This document shows, piece after piece, positions 8,467 through 18,215 of a stretch of DNA of 64,000 nt. The translations under genes were made by a program, and so were the position numbers. Numbering within the stretch: position 1 is the stretch's first letter; every line of letters starts with the position of its first letter. Origin of the DNA: Clostridium luticellarii (GTDB lineage Bacteria > Bacillota > Clostridia > Clostridiales > Clostridiaceae); NCBI RefSeq assembly GCF_002995845.1, contig NZ_PVXP01000003.1, positions 1-64,000 of the forward strand, given 5' to 3'. Below the pieces are notes generated by a model that was given only the letters and a program-made list of their open reading frames with translations, ran no database searches and was not told the origin of the DNA.

Positions 8467-9113
8467 AGCAGTATCCCCTGAAATCTTGCTGCAACAAGCT
8501 TAATCATAGCGGGAGTCAGATAAGTTTCCATAAAAAAGCCTATACACATTACCATAGCTACCATTAGAAATGATATAGAATAAGATGTAATGCTCACCAA
8601 AATATGTGACTTCCATTGAATTCTGGATCTATCCTTGAATATCATAAGTGAAAATTCCATGGCAAGTACAGAAAAAAATATTATACAAGGTATGTATATT
8701 ATGTTCTGGGGAAGTACGCCAAGTAGTGAAATCCATACTCCCTTAATTCCCATCTGGCTTATTATAAAACTTATGGAAAATCCTATAGTAAATCCCTTTA
8801 TTACATCTATAATGAGTATTATGGGTATTCCTATCATGGTAAGTCCTAAAAACCAGACAGCCAGAATTACAGGCACATTATTTTTTAAAGTCTGAAGTAA
8901 TATGGATTTATAATTTACACTTCCCGAATTTACAGTAGTTGTAAAATTGTTGAAATAGCTGACAAGATCACTTTTCTCAAATCCACCCATATATCTAACA
9001 CTGTATATACCCATCACTATACCCGTAAAAACACACAGCAGACTTATAACATACAGCCAGAAATTATTCTTGACATGTTTATTTATCAAAGTTGAGAGTT
9101 TATTTCCCAGCAT
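8463..9113 (-). CDS. spoIIM: Stage II sporulation protein M
   Basis: A 216-residue integral membrane protein of the SpoIIM family, with about five hydrophobic segments (near 20-38, 75-100, 105-125, 130-155 and 175-200). In B. subtilis SpoIIM joins SpoIID and SpoIIP in the mother-cell membrane to drive septal peptidoglycan degradation and engulfment. GGGGG lies nine bases before the ATG. A good sigma-E promoter match at 9151-9179 fits mother-cell expression. It overlaps the small membrane gene downstream. Confidence 0.93.
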   Translation of the reverse strand: MLGNKLSTLINKHVKNNFWLYVISLLCVFTGIVMGIYSVRYMGGFEKSDLVSYFNNFTTTVNSGSVNYKSILLQTLKNNVPVILAVWFLGLTMIGIPIILIIDVIKGFTIGFSISFIISQMGIKGVWISLLGVLPQNIIYIPCIIFFSVLAMEFSLMIFKDRSRIQWKSHILVSITSYSISFLMVAMVMCIGFFMETYLTPAMIKLVAARFQGILL

Positions 9114-9150
9114 AATTTCATCCCCCTTTTGTTAATCATCTTCTTTAAAT

Positions 9151-9179
9151 AATCTATGACTTACAAAAGAGTTATATGA
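9151..9179 (-). promoter_or_regulatory. Candidate sigma-E promoter for spoIIM
   Basis: On the minus strand TCATATA (9173-9179), a 14-base spacer, then CATAGATT (9151-9158). This fits the sigma-E consensus KMATATW, 14-15, CATAnAnT. B. subtilis spoIIM is sigma-E dependent, so sequence and expectation agree. It lies about 38 bases upstream of the ATG. Confidence 0.6.
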
Positions 9180-9187
9180 CTACATTG

Positions 9188-9709
9188 TTATACCATCATA
9201 AAAGCACATATGGTCTTTGCATCTATTATTTCACCTTTTTTTATCATATCCTTGACTCTGCTCAATTTAACTTCTTTCACATCTATAAATTCATCCTCAT
9301 CACCTATATCATCTCTTCCCTTATATAGATCTTCAGCTTTAAATATATATATATATTCATCACAAAATCCAGGACTTGTAACTACCTTACCTATATATTC
9401 AAATTTTCCTGCTTTATAGCCTATCTCCTCCTCCAGTTCCCTGATTCCACAAGTTTCTATATCCTCATTTTTTTCAATTTTGCCTGCAGGTATTTCAAGA
9501 ATACTTCTCTCTATAGGCTTTCTAAACTGTTCTACCATAAATATGGTGTCACTGTCCTTATAAGCCAGTATTGCAACACCTCCAGGATGATTTACTATCT
9601 CTCTTTTACTTTCTCTTCCATTGGGCAGCCTTACAGTATGCAGATTTACTTCGATAATTTTGCCGTTATATATTGTATCTTTTTTTATAGTTTTTTCAGA
9701 AAAATTCAT
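9188..9709 (-). CDS. Nudix hydrolase, probable ADP-ribose pyrophosphatase
   Basis: A 173-residue Nudix protein. The Nudix box is complete: Gly, five residues, Glu, seven residues, then REL-EE-IG (about residues 82-104). A GGVAIL segment near residue 44 and VVTSPGFCDE near 112 resemble the ADP-ribose pyrophosphatase (NudF/YqkG) subgroup, which hydrolyses ADP-ribose to AMP and ribose 5-phosphate. B. subtilis yqkG also lies close to xerD and spoIIM-type genes. The ATG at 9709 is preferred because GGAAG is seven bases upstream; a GTG six bases earlier is less well placed. Confidence 0.88.
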   Translation of the reverse strand: MNFSEKTIKKDTIYNGKIIEVNLHTVRLPNGRESKREIVNHPGGVAILAYKDSDTIFMVEQFRKPIERSILEIPAGKIEKNEDIETCGIRELEEEIGYKAGKFEYIGKVVTSPGFCDEYIYIFKAEDLYKGRDDIGDEDEFIDVKEVKLSRVKDMIKKGEIIDAKTICAFMMV

Positions 9710-9811
9710 ACACACACTTCCAATACAAAATTATATTATTTAAGGTTCTCTTGGATAAAGCCTAGATCAATTATCGTTTTAAATTTTATACTTTACCTCT
9801 ATAATTGTCAA

Positions 9812-9982
9812 TCATATCTGATTTTCTATTTTTTCTAACAGTTTTTTATAATATCTTATAATTCCTTTTAATTCCTCTTCCCTGTCTGAATCATTTGATA
9901 CTTTCTCCCTGAGCTCATTTATCCTGCTTATGATCAAATTCTGTATATTCTTTATTTCCTCTAATTCCAATTCTATTTTCAT
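9812..9982 (-). CDS. Small coiled-coil protein, unknown
   Basis: A 56-residue, Glu/Lys/Leu/Ile-rich protein that reads as an uninterrupted amphipathic helix, probably a coiled coil. The start is set by GGAGGA nine bases upstream (9991-9996); an in-frame ATG at 10003 lies before this site and is not used. It begins just after the spo0A terminator. No family is recognised. Confidence 0.6.
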   Translation of the reverse strand: MKIELELEEIKNIQNLIISRINELREKVSNDSDREEELKGIIRYYKKLLEKIENQI

Positions 9983-10001
9983 ATAATAAGTCCTCCTTTG
10001 C

Positions 10002-10038
10002 AAAAACTTCCATTCATCTAAAATGAACGGAAGTTTTT
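10002..10038 (-). terminator. Terminator of spo0A
   Basis: AAAAACTTCCATTCAT (10002-10017) pairs with 10023-10038 with one G-T wobble and a five-base loop. The minus strand ends in a run of T. It starts four bases after the spo0A stop codon, and the arms make it nearly symmetrical. Confidence 0.85.
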
Positions 10039-10041
10039 AAA

Positions 10042-10857
10042 TTAACTAACCTTGTTTTTAAGCCTCAGCTTGTCAGCCACCATGGCAATGAATTCGGAAT
10101 TGGTTGGCTTACCTTTATCATTATGTATGGTATAACCAAAAATTTTATTTATGGTCTCAACCTGACCTCTTGACCATGCAACTTCAATAGCATGTCTTAT
10201 GGCTCTTTCTACTCTACTTGCAGTAGTATTATATTTTTTAGCTATAGATGGATATAATTCTTTTGTGACTGCTGAAAGAAGTTCCATATTATTTACCACC
10301 ATAGTTATAGCTTCTCTCAAATACATGTATCCCTTTATATGGGCAGGAACACCTATTTCGTGTATTATATTTGTTATTTCCTGCTTTAAATCGGCAGGGC
10401 TGTCTTTTGAAAATCCCGTTTCCTCATTGTCCATAAATGATATGGTTTTCTTGACTTCATCTCCGCTTATTATAGTATTGTTGAACATCTGTCTTATTCT
10501 TCTTGTAAGCACATTCATATCAAAAGGTTTAATAACATAATAATCCGCACCTAAAGTTATGGCTCTCTGAGTTATCTTATCTTGTCCTACTGCAGATAAA
10601 ACTATTATTCTGGGCATTGGATCTATATTCATGGCGTTAAGTCTTTCTAAAACACCTAATCCATCAAGATGAGGCATTATTATATCCAGTACTACTAAAT
10701 TTGGTTTTTTTTCTTCAATCAGTTTAAGAGCTTCCAATCCATCCTTAGCAATGCCCGTAACTATTATATCCTTTTGATTCAGAAGATAATCATTTAGAAT
10801 GTTACAAAATTCTTTGTTATCATCTGCTATAATTACACTTATTTTTGAATCCTCCAT
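10042..10857 (-). CDS. spo0A: Sporulation transcription factor Spo0A
   Basis: A 271-residue response regulator, the master switch for entry into sporulation. The receiver domain (1-125) has the acidic pair Asp12-Asp13, the phosphoacceptor Asp58 in VVLDIIMP and the conserved Lys in VIKPFD near 108. After a linker, the DNA-binding sporulation domain (about 155-268) carries the recognition-helix region [17 protein letters not shown], characteristic of Spo0A. Length is typical. Upstream is a sigma-H-type promoter overlapped by a 0A box, so direct autoregulation is likely. spoIVB lies immediately upstream in the same orientation, the order seen across Bacillus and Clostridium. Confidence 0.98.
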   Translation of the reverse strand: MEDSKISVIIADDNKEFCNILNDYLLNQKDIIVTGIAKDGLEALKLIEEKKPNLVVLDIIMPHLDGLGVLERLNAMNIDPMPRIIVLSAVGQDKITQRAITLGADYYVIKPFDMNVLTRRIRQMFNNTIISGDEVKKTISFMDNEETGFSKDSPADLKQEITNIIHEIGVPAHIKGYMYLREAITMVVNNMELLSAVTKELYPSIAKKYNTTASRVERAIRHAIEVAWSRGQVETINKIFGYTIHNDKGKPTNSEFIAMVADKLRLKNKVS

Positions 10858-10904
10858 ATTCTACTCTCCTTTTTAATTAATTGCCATATCTTAACAAATA
10901 ATAG

Positions 10905-10914
10905 ATTCGACAAA
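10905..10914 (-). promoter_or_regulatory. 0A box (Spo0A operator)
   Basis: The minus strand reads TTTGTCGAAT, containing the full TGTCGAA core of the Spo0A binding site. It lies about 48 bases before spo0A and overlaps the candidate sigma-H -10 element. Confidence 0.75.
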
Positions 10915-10931
10915 GGAATTTTAATTCCTTC
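10905..10931 (-). promoter_or_regulatory. Candidate sigma-H promoter of spo0A
   Basis: Minus strand GAAGGAATT (10923-10931), 11 bases, then GTCGAAT (10905-10911), matching RnAGGAwWW, 11-12, RnnGAAT at every defined position. B. subtilis spo0A has a sigma-H promoter (Ps). AAGGAATT and AATTCCTT also form an 18-bp palindrome around the -35. Confidence 0.7.
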
Positions 10932-11113
10932 TTTTTTATATAAAAATTTTTACATTTATATGCCAATTTTTAGGATTCCTTCAAACAAGTAGATTATATC
11001 TTTTATATAGCTATAAAGATAACATCTAAAATGCTACCTTTATGACTATATGATTATTTTAACATATTTTATATACTTTTTTAAGTTTTTCTTCATCCTA
11101 AATTCTAAATTTT

Positions 11114-12220
11114 TTATTTTAGTAGAATATTCGCATCTTTCAACATCCAGTCTATATAAATTCCATATCCAACTTCCGGTTTATTTATCAGTACGTGGGT
11201 GACAGCACCTACCAATTTGTTGTTTTGAATTATAGGGCTTCCGCTCATTCCCTGAACTATACCGCCTGTTTTATCCAATAACCTTTTGTCCGTGACTCTT
11301 ATAACCATGCTTTTAGGTCCGGGCGAATCCTGAGCCAGCAGCTTTTCTATCTCTATATCATAGTATTCAGGTGTCTCTCCTGATATAGTAGTAATAATTT
11401 TAGCAGGTCCCTCTCTTATTTCATTTCTCATACCCACCTTAATGGGCTTACATTTTCTATTTTTTATTACCACATTTCCCCTGCCGAAAATTCCACATTC
11501 GGTATTCTTGCTTATATCACCTAATTTGAGTTCCTCATTTACAAATATGCCCTTCAATTCGCCGGGATTTCCCTTAATTCCCTTTTTGATGGCTATTATG
11601 GAGGAATCAATTATATCGCCTGAATTTATATTCAATTTGGTTCCTGTATCCATATCCACTATAGGATGACCCAGTGCGGCAAACATACCGCTTTTTTCAT
11701 CATAAAAGGTTAAAGTTCCAATTCCTGCAGTGGAATCTCTTATCCAGAGTCCTATTTTGTAATTATTATCTTCTATTCCATTTACAGCTCTGACTATCTT
11801 CTCAATTTGGCTGCCATTTCTCTCCACCACTATCTTTACATCTTTTCCTTTTGTTCTATTTATTTCAGTCTGCGTTTGTTCAGCATTTTTTACAACAGTA
11901 TCATTTACTTTTACTATATTATCTCCTATTCGTATGCCAGCCAGTGCAGCTGGACTGCTGACCTTTCCTTGAGCCGTCTCTATATCTGAAAGAGCTACTA
12001 CAAGCACTCCTTTAGTATTTAACTTTATTCCAATAGGCTGACCTCCGGGATATACGGTTATATCGCTGGCTTGAGCTGTTTTAAATGTTGACTTTGCTTT
12101 AAATGTCTGAGACAAATTACTAACTATATCTATATCCTCAACTTTACAATAAGCATTTAACATCATGAAAAGGATGGGAATTAACATCCAACGCAATGTG
12201 ATTTTTACTTTTTTGCTCAT
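11114..12220 (-). CDS. spoIVB: SpoIVB peptidase (S55 family)
   Basis: A 368-residue serine peptidase exported by the forespore into the intermembrane space. In B. subtilis it cleaves SpoIVFA to release pro-sigma-K processing. An N-terminal membrane anchor (about 8-24) is followed by a PDZ domain (about 65-140) and the S55 peptidase domain. The catalytic His185 is in ALGHP, and the catalytic Ser lies in GMSGSP (324-329); an Asp precedes it at about 311 or 316. GGGAGG precedes the ATG. A sigma-G-like promoter is possible at 12280-12309. The gene is directly upstream of spo0A with a 256-base gap that contains the spo0A promoter. Confidence 0.96.
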   Translation of the reverse strand: MSKKVKITLRWMLIPILFMMLNAYCKVEDIDIVSNLSQTFKAKSTFKTAQASDITVYPGGQPIGIKLNTKGVLVVALSDIETAQGKVSSPAALAGIRIGDNIVKVNDTVVKNAEQTQTEINRTKGKDVKIVVERNGSQIEKIVRAVNGIEDNNYKIGLWIRDSTAGIGTLTFYDEKSGMFAALGHPIVDMDTGTKLNINSGDIIDSSIIAIKKGIKGNPGELKGIFVNEELKLGDISKNTECGIFGRGNVVIKNRKCKPIKVGMRNEIREGPAKIITTISGETPEYYDIEIEKLLAQDSPGPKSMVIRVTDKRLLDKTGGIVQGMSGSPIIQNNKLVGAVTHVLINKPEVGYGIYIDWMLKDANILLK

Positions 12221-12279
12221 GCTTTTACCTCCCGTCTTACACTGCTTTTTCTAGGATTAAGTTGCCCTTTTAAATATGT

Positions 12280-12309
12280 TATTATGCTATTATATAGTTG
12301 CATCTATAG
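12280..12309 (-). promoter_or_regulatory. Possible sigma-G promoter of spoIVB
   Basis: Minus strand CTATA (12305-12309), 18 bases, CATAATA (12280-12286). The -10 differs from CATACTA at one base and the -35 is imperfect. Sigma-G control of spoIVB is known in Bacillus, which is the main reason to list it. Confidence 0.3.
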
Positions 12310-12419
12310 TTAATGAATTGTTTTTAAATATAAATTTATACAAAAAGTTAAAAGCCACCTTTTAAACAATACTTAAGTAAAAATTTACTTTAGCTGTCCT
12401 GGAGGTAACTTTTCCAATT

Positions 12420-14114
12420 TCATTTTGCAATTTTTTTCAGATCCGCCATTTTGACGAGTTCTTTTGCATGTTCCAAAGTAAGTGTTGTAACTTCAGCTCC
12501 TCCTATCATTCTGGCCACCTCATATTGTTTCTCCTGTTTATCCATTTTCTTTACTTTAGTATAGGTTTTATTTTTAAAAACTTTTTTTGAAACCCAATAG
12601 TGAGTATCAGACATGGATGCAATTTGAGGCAGGTGGGTTACACAAAATACCTGGTGTTTTTTTGATATATTATACATTTTTTCCGCTACACGCTGTGCTA
12701 TTCTTCCACTTATTCCCGTGTCTATCTCATCAAATATAACAGATGGAATATGATCCTTATCCAAAAATACAGTCTTCAATGCCAGCATTATCCTTGACAG
12801 TTCTCCTCCTGATACAATTTTTCGAAGTGGTTTTAAAGGTTCTCCAGGATTAGTGGATATATAAAAGGTTACTTTATCCATACCCTTTGCATTAAATCTA
12901 TCCTCCAATTTTACTTCTATTTTAAATACACTCTTTCCAAGTCCTACAAATTCCAGCTCATTTTTTATATTTTTTTCCAATTTCCCAGCTATCTTTCGCC
13001 TTAACTCATGAAGACGCTTTCCTTTTTGTTTCATCTTATCTTCTAGCTTTAGCTTCTCCAGATTTAAGTTTTCTATTACCTGAGAAGCATCTTTCATCTC
13101 TTCATATTGTGCACCTATTTTGTCCCTGTAATTCAATATATCCTTTATGCTGCTGCCATATTTCTTCTTCAAGTTATTTATTCTATATATTCTACTGTTT
13201 ATACTTTCCAGTTCTCTTCCATCATAATAAAAATCATCTTTTATATTACGTATATCTTCTATGCTGCCTTCTATATTGTAATAACTGTCTTTCAAAGAAT
13301 TACATATATTTTTTATTCCTGGAGCAATATCTTCTATGGAATCCAGCTTTTTTATAACTATGCCTAAATTGTCATATATGGATTTTTTGTCTTCTCCGCC
13401 GCTATAAAGCTCTATATAACAATTATTTACTGTATCGCTTATTTTTTCAGCATTTGAAAGCACCTTGAATTTTTCATCTAATTTCTCTTCTTCTCCCTGC
13501 TTTAAATCAGCGGAATCAATTTCATTTATCTGGTATTTTAAAAAATCAACAAGTTTTTCTCTATCTTCACTTTTTCCTGAAAGCTCATATATTTTATTTT
13601 TTATCGAAGCCAAGTTTCTATAATATTTTCCATAGTCCTTCAAAATACTGGAAAGAGAATTTTCTCCATAATAATCCAGATACTGTATGTGATTTTCTTC
13701 TGAAAGCAAATTTTGATTGTCATGCTGACCATGTATGTCAATTAAGGTACTGCTTATATGCTTTAGATTGGCCATTAGAATTGATTTTCCATTGACTTTT
13801 GCCACTGTTCTTCCGGATTGAAAGGATTCTCTGCTCATTATAACTAAATTTTCATCAGAATCAATTTCTTCCTCACTCAGGACCTCCAGGGTCTTGGAAT
13901 TTTCTATAGTAAAAACGGCTTCAACAAAAGTCTTATTTTCACCGGCCCTTATTAAATCCTTATTGAACTTTCCACCCAAAACATAATTTATAGCATCAAT
14001 AAGTATGGATTTACCAGCTCCTGTTTCTCCAGACAGCACATTAAAACCTGATTCAAAAGATATACTCAAATTTTCTATAAGTGCAAAATTTTTTATGTTC
14101 AATTGGAGTAACAT
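12420..14114 (-). CDS. recN: DNA repair protein RecN
   Basis: A 564-residue SMC-like ATPase that acts at double-strand breaks. The Walker A motif GETGAGKS (about residues 30-37) and the NFALIENLSI start are typical. A long charged coiled-coil region lies in the middle (about 150-360). The C-terminal half holds the signature LSGGELSR-like segment (here VSGGELSRIMLALK), the Walker B VIFDEIDTGISGR and the VTHLPQIA motif. The ATG at 14114 is chosen because AGGAGGG is six bases upstream. It follows argR by 11 bases and is the last gene of the nusB-to-recN run. Confidence 0.97.
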   Translation of the reverse strand: MLLQLNIKNFALIENLSISFESGFNVLSGETGAGKSILIDAINYVLGGKFNKDLIRAGENKTFVEAVFTIENSKTLEVLSEEEIDSDENLVIMSRESFQSGRTVAKVNGKSILMANLKHISSTLIDIHGQHDNQNLLSEENHIQYLDYYGENSLSSILKDYGKYYRNLASIKNKIYELSGKSEDREKLVDFLKYQINEIDSADLKQGEEEKLDEKFKVLSNAEKISDTVNNCYIELYSGGEDKKSIYDNLGIVIKKLDSIEDIAPGIKNICNSLKDSYYNIEGSIEDIRNIKDDFYYDGRELESINSRIYRINNLKKKYGSSIKDILNYRDKIGAQYEEMKDASQVIENLNLEKLKLEDKMKQKGKRLHELRRKIAGKLEKNIKNELEFVGLGKSVFKIEVKLEDRFNAKGMDKVTFYISTNPGEPLKPLRKIVSGGELSRIMLALKTVFLDKDHIPSVIFDEIDTGISGRIAQRVAEKMYNISKKHQVFCVTHLPQIASMSDTHYWVSKKVFKNKTYTKVKKMDKQEKQYEVARMIGGAEVTTLTLEHAKELVKMADLKKIAK

Positions 14115-14125
14115 GAGCAACCCTC

Positions 14126-14578
14126 CTATTCAGAAATCATTTTTTTCATCCTCTGAGTTATATTCTGAGCTTTTTCATTGTCTCTTGCCATGACAAATAT
14201 GGTATTGTCTCCAGCTAAAGTTCCAGCTATTCCAATAAAATTCAGCGAGTCAATAGCCTCCGCTGCCGCTGATGCAGAACCTGAAATAGTTTTTATCACT
14301 ACAAAATTATTTACATTTTCAACACCTGTAACTGTCTGAGCAAATATGTTTATAAGTTTATTTGATAGAACATTTTCCGTATGTGCTATAGTAGCATATT
14401 TATATCTCCCACTATCAGACAATACCTTTATGAGTTTTAATTCCTTTATATCTCTTGAAACAGTTGCCTGGGTTACATTCATTCCGCTTTTTTTAAGCTT
14501 TTCCGCAAGCTCCTCCTGGGTTTCGATATCATTTGAATTGATGATCTCCAATATCTTAGCATGCCTAGTTACCTTCAT
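14126..14578 (-). CDS. argR: Arginine repressor ArgR
   Basis: A 150-residue ArgR/AhrC. The N-terminal winged helix (about 1-70) contains TQEELAEKL and the recognition segment [18 protein letters not shown]. The C-terminal hexamerisation and arginine-binding domain includes the [10 protein letters not shown] segment near residue 125. An upstream GTG at 14593 would add five residues, but the [12 protein letters not shown] start is the usual family N-terminus. The gene overlaps nadK by 14 bases. In low-GC Firmicutes argR commonly sits between tlyA/nadK and recN, as here. Confidence 0.96.
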   Translation of the reverse strand: MKVTRHAKILEIINSNDIETQEELAEKLKKSGMNVTQATVSRDIKELKLIKVLSDSGRYKYATIAHTENVLSNKLINIFAQTVTGVENVNNFVVIKTISGSASAAAEAIDSLNFIGIAGTLAGDNTIFVMARDNEKAQNITQRMKKMISE

Positions 14579-15428
14579 ATGTTTTATGTTCACATCCTTT
14601 TACCTTAAATGTAATTTTCTCCTTAAGTGTATTAAAATAATCATTGTTGTCAAATTTAATAAGTTTTCTTTTATTTTCAGACATACTTATTTTCACGGAC
14701 TTCAGTCCGTCAATCTCAATACACCGCTGCCCGTCTATGGATAAATATACATTTTCAAATTTTTTTTCTGATGCTATGTTTATGCAGGACTTGCTGTCCA
14801 GTATAATAGTTCTTGCAGTTAAGGATTGTGAATACATGGGTGTCAGACACAGTGCATTCAAAGACGGGTGAATTATGGGTCCTCCTGCCGACAAATTATA
14901 GCCGGTAGAACCTGTGGATGTGCATACAATAATTCCATCCCCGTTGAATTCGTTGTAAAAAATGTCATTTATGTAGACATCATATTTCTGTATTCTGGAA
15001 TTTATTTTCCTGCACAATACCACATCATTCAAGCCATCATACCTTTTAATTTCATTTCCATCATCATAACTGCACTGAAGCATATCTCTTTCTTCAATTG
15101 CATACTCTCCCCTGAACAGCCTGTTTAAAGCTCTTTTAACGTTACTTATTTCCACTTGAGCTAAAAATCCCAGATGTCCTATATTTATTCCAAGTATAGG
15201 TGTTTTTGAGCTGAGCACGTTTTTAGATGTATTAAGTATGGTGCCATCTCCGCCTAATACTATAATTATGTCCAGTTTGTTGCTTTCACTTTCGTCCAAG
15301 CCCCTGCAATCTTCATATACTTTTATATTAACATTATCATCTATACTGCGTATATTTTTTATTATAAAATTTAACATTTTTTTATTCAAGTTTTTCGTTG
15401 TATTGACATTGATACCTATATTTTTCAT
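14565..15428 (-). CDS. nadK: NAD kinase
   Basis: A 287-residue NAD(+) kinase that makes NADP(+) from NAD(+) using ATP or polyphosphate. The diagnostic LGGDGTIL motif is at about residues 58-65, and the [19 protein letters not shown] region is near 158-176, carrying the NE/D motif and glycine-rich nucleotide contacts. Length is normal. The start codon overlaps the tlyA stop by four bases (ATGA type), and its end overlaps argR, so translation is coupled along the operon. Confidence 0.96.
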   Translation of the reverse strand: MKNIGINVNTTKNLNKKMLNFIIKNIRSIDDNVNIKVYEDCRGLDESESNKLDIIIVLGGDGTILNTSKNVLSSKTPILGINIGHLGFLAQVEISNVKRALNRLFRGEYAIEERDMLQCSYDDGNEIKRYDGLNDVVLCRKINSRIQKYDVYINDIFYNEFNGDGIIVCTSTGSTGYNLSAGGPIIHPSLNALCLTPMYSQSLTARTIILDSKSCINIASEKKFENVYLSIDGQRCIEIDGLKSVKISMSENKRKLIKFDNNDYFNTLKEKITFKVKGCEHKTYEGN

Positions 15429-16249
15429 AGTTTCCTCCCATTGAGCTCACCATGCGATGCTTCTACTACTTGAACTATATTTTCGTATTTGAATGCTTCA
15501 TTGTGTTCATTTATTTTATTAAAATATATAAGATATTCTATGTTTCCCTGCGGACCCTTTATGGGAGAATAGTCCAGTGAATTTATTCTCATATCATTCT
15601 CTTTTAAAAAAGCTACAATATCTTCTATAACTTCTATATGAGTGGACTCTTCCCTGACCACTCCTTTTTTTCCAACTTTTTCTCTTCCTGCTTCAAACTG
15701 CGGCTTTATGAGTGCCACTATGCTTCCATTGTCCTTCAATAAATTCACAACTGTGGGTATAACCTTCTTAAGTGATATAAAAGACACATCTATGCTGGCA
15801 AAATCAGCATGCTCCCCTATATCATCAGAGGTTACATACCGTATGTTGGTCCTTTCCATGCAGACTACCCTTTTATCTATTCTCAGTTTCCATGCAAACT
15901 GTCCATATCCCACATCTATGGAAAAAACTTTCTTAGCTCCGCTTTGAAGCATGCAGTCGGTAAATCCACCTGTAGATGCACCTATGTCCATACACACTTT
16001 ATCCTTTAAGTTTATGTGAAATTTTTCTATGGCCTTTTGTAATTTTAATCCTCCACGACTTACAAAGGGAAGCTTTTCCCCCTTAAATTCTATATTAGAG
16101 ATTTTTTTTACTTTTTGTCCACATTTATCAACCATCTTTCCATCCACAAATATCTCTCCAGCCATGATACTGGCTCTAGCTCTTTCTCTGGAAGGAAATA
16201 TACCTTTATCTACTAAAAGCACATCCAGTCTCTCTTTTGATTCTGACAT
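15425..16249 (-). CDS. tlyA: TlyA family rRNA 2'-O-methyltransferase
   Basis: A 274-residue protein with an N-terminal S4 RNA-binding domain (about 5-65, RLDVLLVDKGIFPSRERAR) and an FtsJ/RrmJ-like SAM methyltransferase domain containing DIGASTGGFTD near residue 90. Homologues methylate 16S and 23S rRNA 2'-hydroxyls. Some Firmicute members are annotated as haemolysins, which is a historical misnomer. GAGGAG lies upstream of the ATG. It is 18 bases after dxs and overlaps nadK. Confidence 0.93.
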   Translation of the reverse strand: MSESKERLDVLLVDKGIFPSRERARASIMAGEIFVDGKMVDKCGQKVKKISNIEFKGEKLPFVSRGGLKLQKAIEKFHINLKDKVCMDIGASTGGFTDCMLQSGAKKVFSIDVGYGQFAWKLRIDKRVVCMERTNIRYVTSDDIGEHADFASIDVSFISLKKVIPTVVNLLKDNGSIVALIKPQFEAGREKVGKKGVVREESTHIEVIEDIVAFLKENDMRINSLDYSPIKGPQGNIEYLIYFNKINEHNEAFKYENIVQVVEASHGELNGRKL

Positions 16250-16267
16250 AATAAACTCCTCACATCT

Positions 16268-18148
16268 TTAAAATGTACGACTCAAATCCCCTACTTTAAG
16301 TACAATATTTTCAATTCCCCTGGCATCCAGCCCATACAATTTATATAAAATATCAGTTTTCCCGTGCTGCACAAATTCATCTTTAAATCCTAAATTTATC
16401 ACTCTGGTTTTCTTGCCTGTGCTATTTACATATTCCAGTATATAAGAGCCCAAGCCCCCTCTCACTACATTGTCTTCGATGGTTATAATGGTTGACCCTT
16501 CATCTATCAACTTGTCGAGCATGATTTTATCAATAGGTTTTACAAAACAGGTGCTTATAATTTTGACATCTATAAACTTATCTTTAAGTCTTTGTGCCGC
16601 CAATGCTGCATGCTGTACCATCTTTCCCTCAGCCACCAGTGCTATTTTGCCTCTTCCCGATATATATTCCCAGCTTCCAGTATTGAAATTTTTTAGCGGT
16701 TTAAGGGGTATATCATCTCCTCCTCGTGGATATCTTATAGCCACAGGAGAATTTTGTTCCAGCGCCCATTTAATCATGTAAGGCAATTCTCCCATACATT
16801 TAGGTGCCATAACAGTCATATTTGGCATTTCAGTTAAATATGACAGATCAAATATACCCTGATGGGTCTCTCCATCCTCCCCTACAATTCCGGCCCTGTC
16901 TATGGCAAAAACCACAGGAAGTTTCTGCATGCATACATCATGAAGCAGTTGATCATAAGCCCGCTGAAGAAAAGTTGAATACACTGCAAAAACCGGCTTT
17001 AAACCTGCTCTTGCCATTCCTGCGGCAAGAGTAACCGCATGCTGCTCTGCAATACCCACATCAAAAAACCTTTCTGGAAACTTCTCTGCAAAATCTTTAA
17101 GTCCTGTACCATCTCTCATTGCAGCTGTTATTGACACTATCTTTTTATCTTTCTCTGCCAGTCTGCACATTTCAGCTCCAAAGGTTTTAGAATATGTATT
17201 GATTGAAGTCTTCACAAGCTCTCCACTGCCGCAGTTAAATGGGCCTATGCCGTGAAACTTACCTGGATTTTTCTCTGCAAATTCATATCCTTTGCCCTTT
17301 TTGGTTATTATATGTATAATAACCGGGTTATTCACTTTTTTAGCTGCATTGAGAACTTCTGTAAGCTCTTTTATATTATGTCCATCTATAGGTCCTAAAT
17401 ACTTTATTCCCATATCTTCAAAAAACATTCCGGGAACCACCATCTGTTTTATTCCATTTTTAAATCTCTCCAGATATTTTGCCATTCCCTGCCCTATATT
17501 GGGTATCTTCTTTAGTTTATTTTCCACTCTTTTTTTTAGTCTGTCATATTTGGGATCCACCCTGAGTCTATTCAAATATTTGGATAGACCCCCTACATTT
17601 TTCGCTATGGACATCTGATTGTCATTTAACACTATTATAAGCTTTGTCTTTCTGTACCCCACGTCATTTAGAGCTTCTAGTGCCATTCCCCCTGTTAGTG
17701 CTCCATCCCCTATGACTGCAACTACATTGTAATGCTTGTGTTCCAGATCCCTGGCTCTCGCCATTCCAAGAGCTGCAGATATGGAGGTACTGCTGTGTCC
17801 TGTTTCAAAAAAATCGTATATACTCTCACATCTTTTGGGAAATCCGCTTATTCCTCCAAATTGCCTCAAAGTATCAAACTTTTCCTTTCTTCCCGTAAGT
17901 ATTTTATGCACATAGGACTGATGTCCCACATCCCAGATAAGTTTATCCTGATTTAAATCAAATACGGTAAATAAACTCAATGTAAGTTCTACAACACCCA
18001 GATTGGAAGCGAGATGTCCTCCCGTCCTTGACACCTTGTCAATTAAAAATTTCCTGATTTCTCCAGCAAATTGTTTTTTCTGACTCAGCGTCATTTTTTT
18101 TATATCATTAATATCTTTATATTTATCCAACAAACTAAGCATTTTCAT
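16268..18148 (-). CDS. dxs: 1-deoxy-D-xylulose-5-phosphate synthase
   Basis: A 626-residue thiamine-diphosphate enzyme that condenses pyruvate and glyceraldehyde 3-phosphate, the first step of the MEP isoprenoid pathway. The ThDP-binding motif starts at GDGALTGG (about 147) and ends with the conserved Asn in [10 protein letters not shown]. The transketolase pyrimidine domain has [15 protein letters not shown] near 368-382, and the C-terminal transketolase domain follows. Two possible starts (residues 1 and 3) share the AAAGGA site. Position next to ispA, one step later in prenyl synthesis, is conserved in Firmicutes. Confidence 0.98.
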   Translation of the reverse strand: MKMLSLLDKYKDINDIKKMTLSQKKQFAGEIRKFLIDKVSRTGGHLASNLGVVELTLSLFTVFDLNQDKLIWDVGHQSYVHKILTGRKEKFDTLRQFGGISGFPKRCESIYDFFETGHSSTSISAALGMARARDLEHKHYNVVAVIGDGALTGGMALEALNDVGYRKTKLIIVLNDNQMSIAKNVGGLSKYLNRLRVDPKYDRLKKRVENKLKKIPNIGQGMAKYLERFKNGIKQMVVPGMFFEDMGIKYLGPIDGHNIKELTEVLNAAKKVNNPVIIHIITKKGKGYEFAEKNPGKFHGIGPFNCGSGELVKTSINTYSKTFGAEMCRLAEKDKKIVSITAAMRDGTGLKDFAEKFPERFFDVGIAEQHAVTLAAGMARAGLKPVFAVYSTFLQRAYDQLLHDVCMQKLPVVFAIDRAGIVGEDGETHQGIFDLSYLTEMPNMTVMAPKCMGELPYMIKWALEQNSPVAIRYPRGGDDIPLKPLKNFNTGSWEYISGRGKIALVAEGKMVQHAALAAQRLKDKFIDVKIISTCFVKPIDKIMLDKLIDEGSTIITIEDNVVRGGLGSYILEYVNSTGKKTRVINLGFKDEFVQHGKTDILYKLYGLDARGIENIVLKVGDLSRTF

Positions 18149-18215
18149 CTATCCTTTTTATACAGCTTACTTATTTTTATTACTAGGTCCCACACTAACC
18201 ATCCTGACATAGAAG

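Noticed and set aside
10923-10940. Palindrome AAGGAATT-TT-AATTCCTT as a terminator of a plus-strand gene
   Set aside because: There is no plus-strand gene before it, and the sequence is explained by the sigma-H -35 of spo0A.
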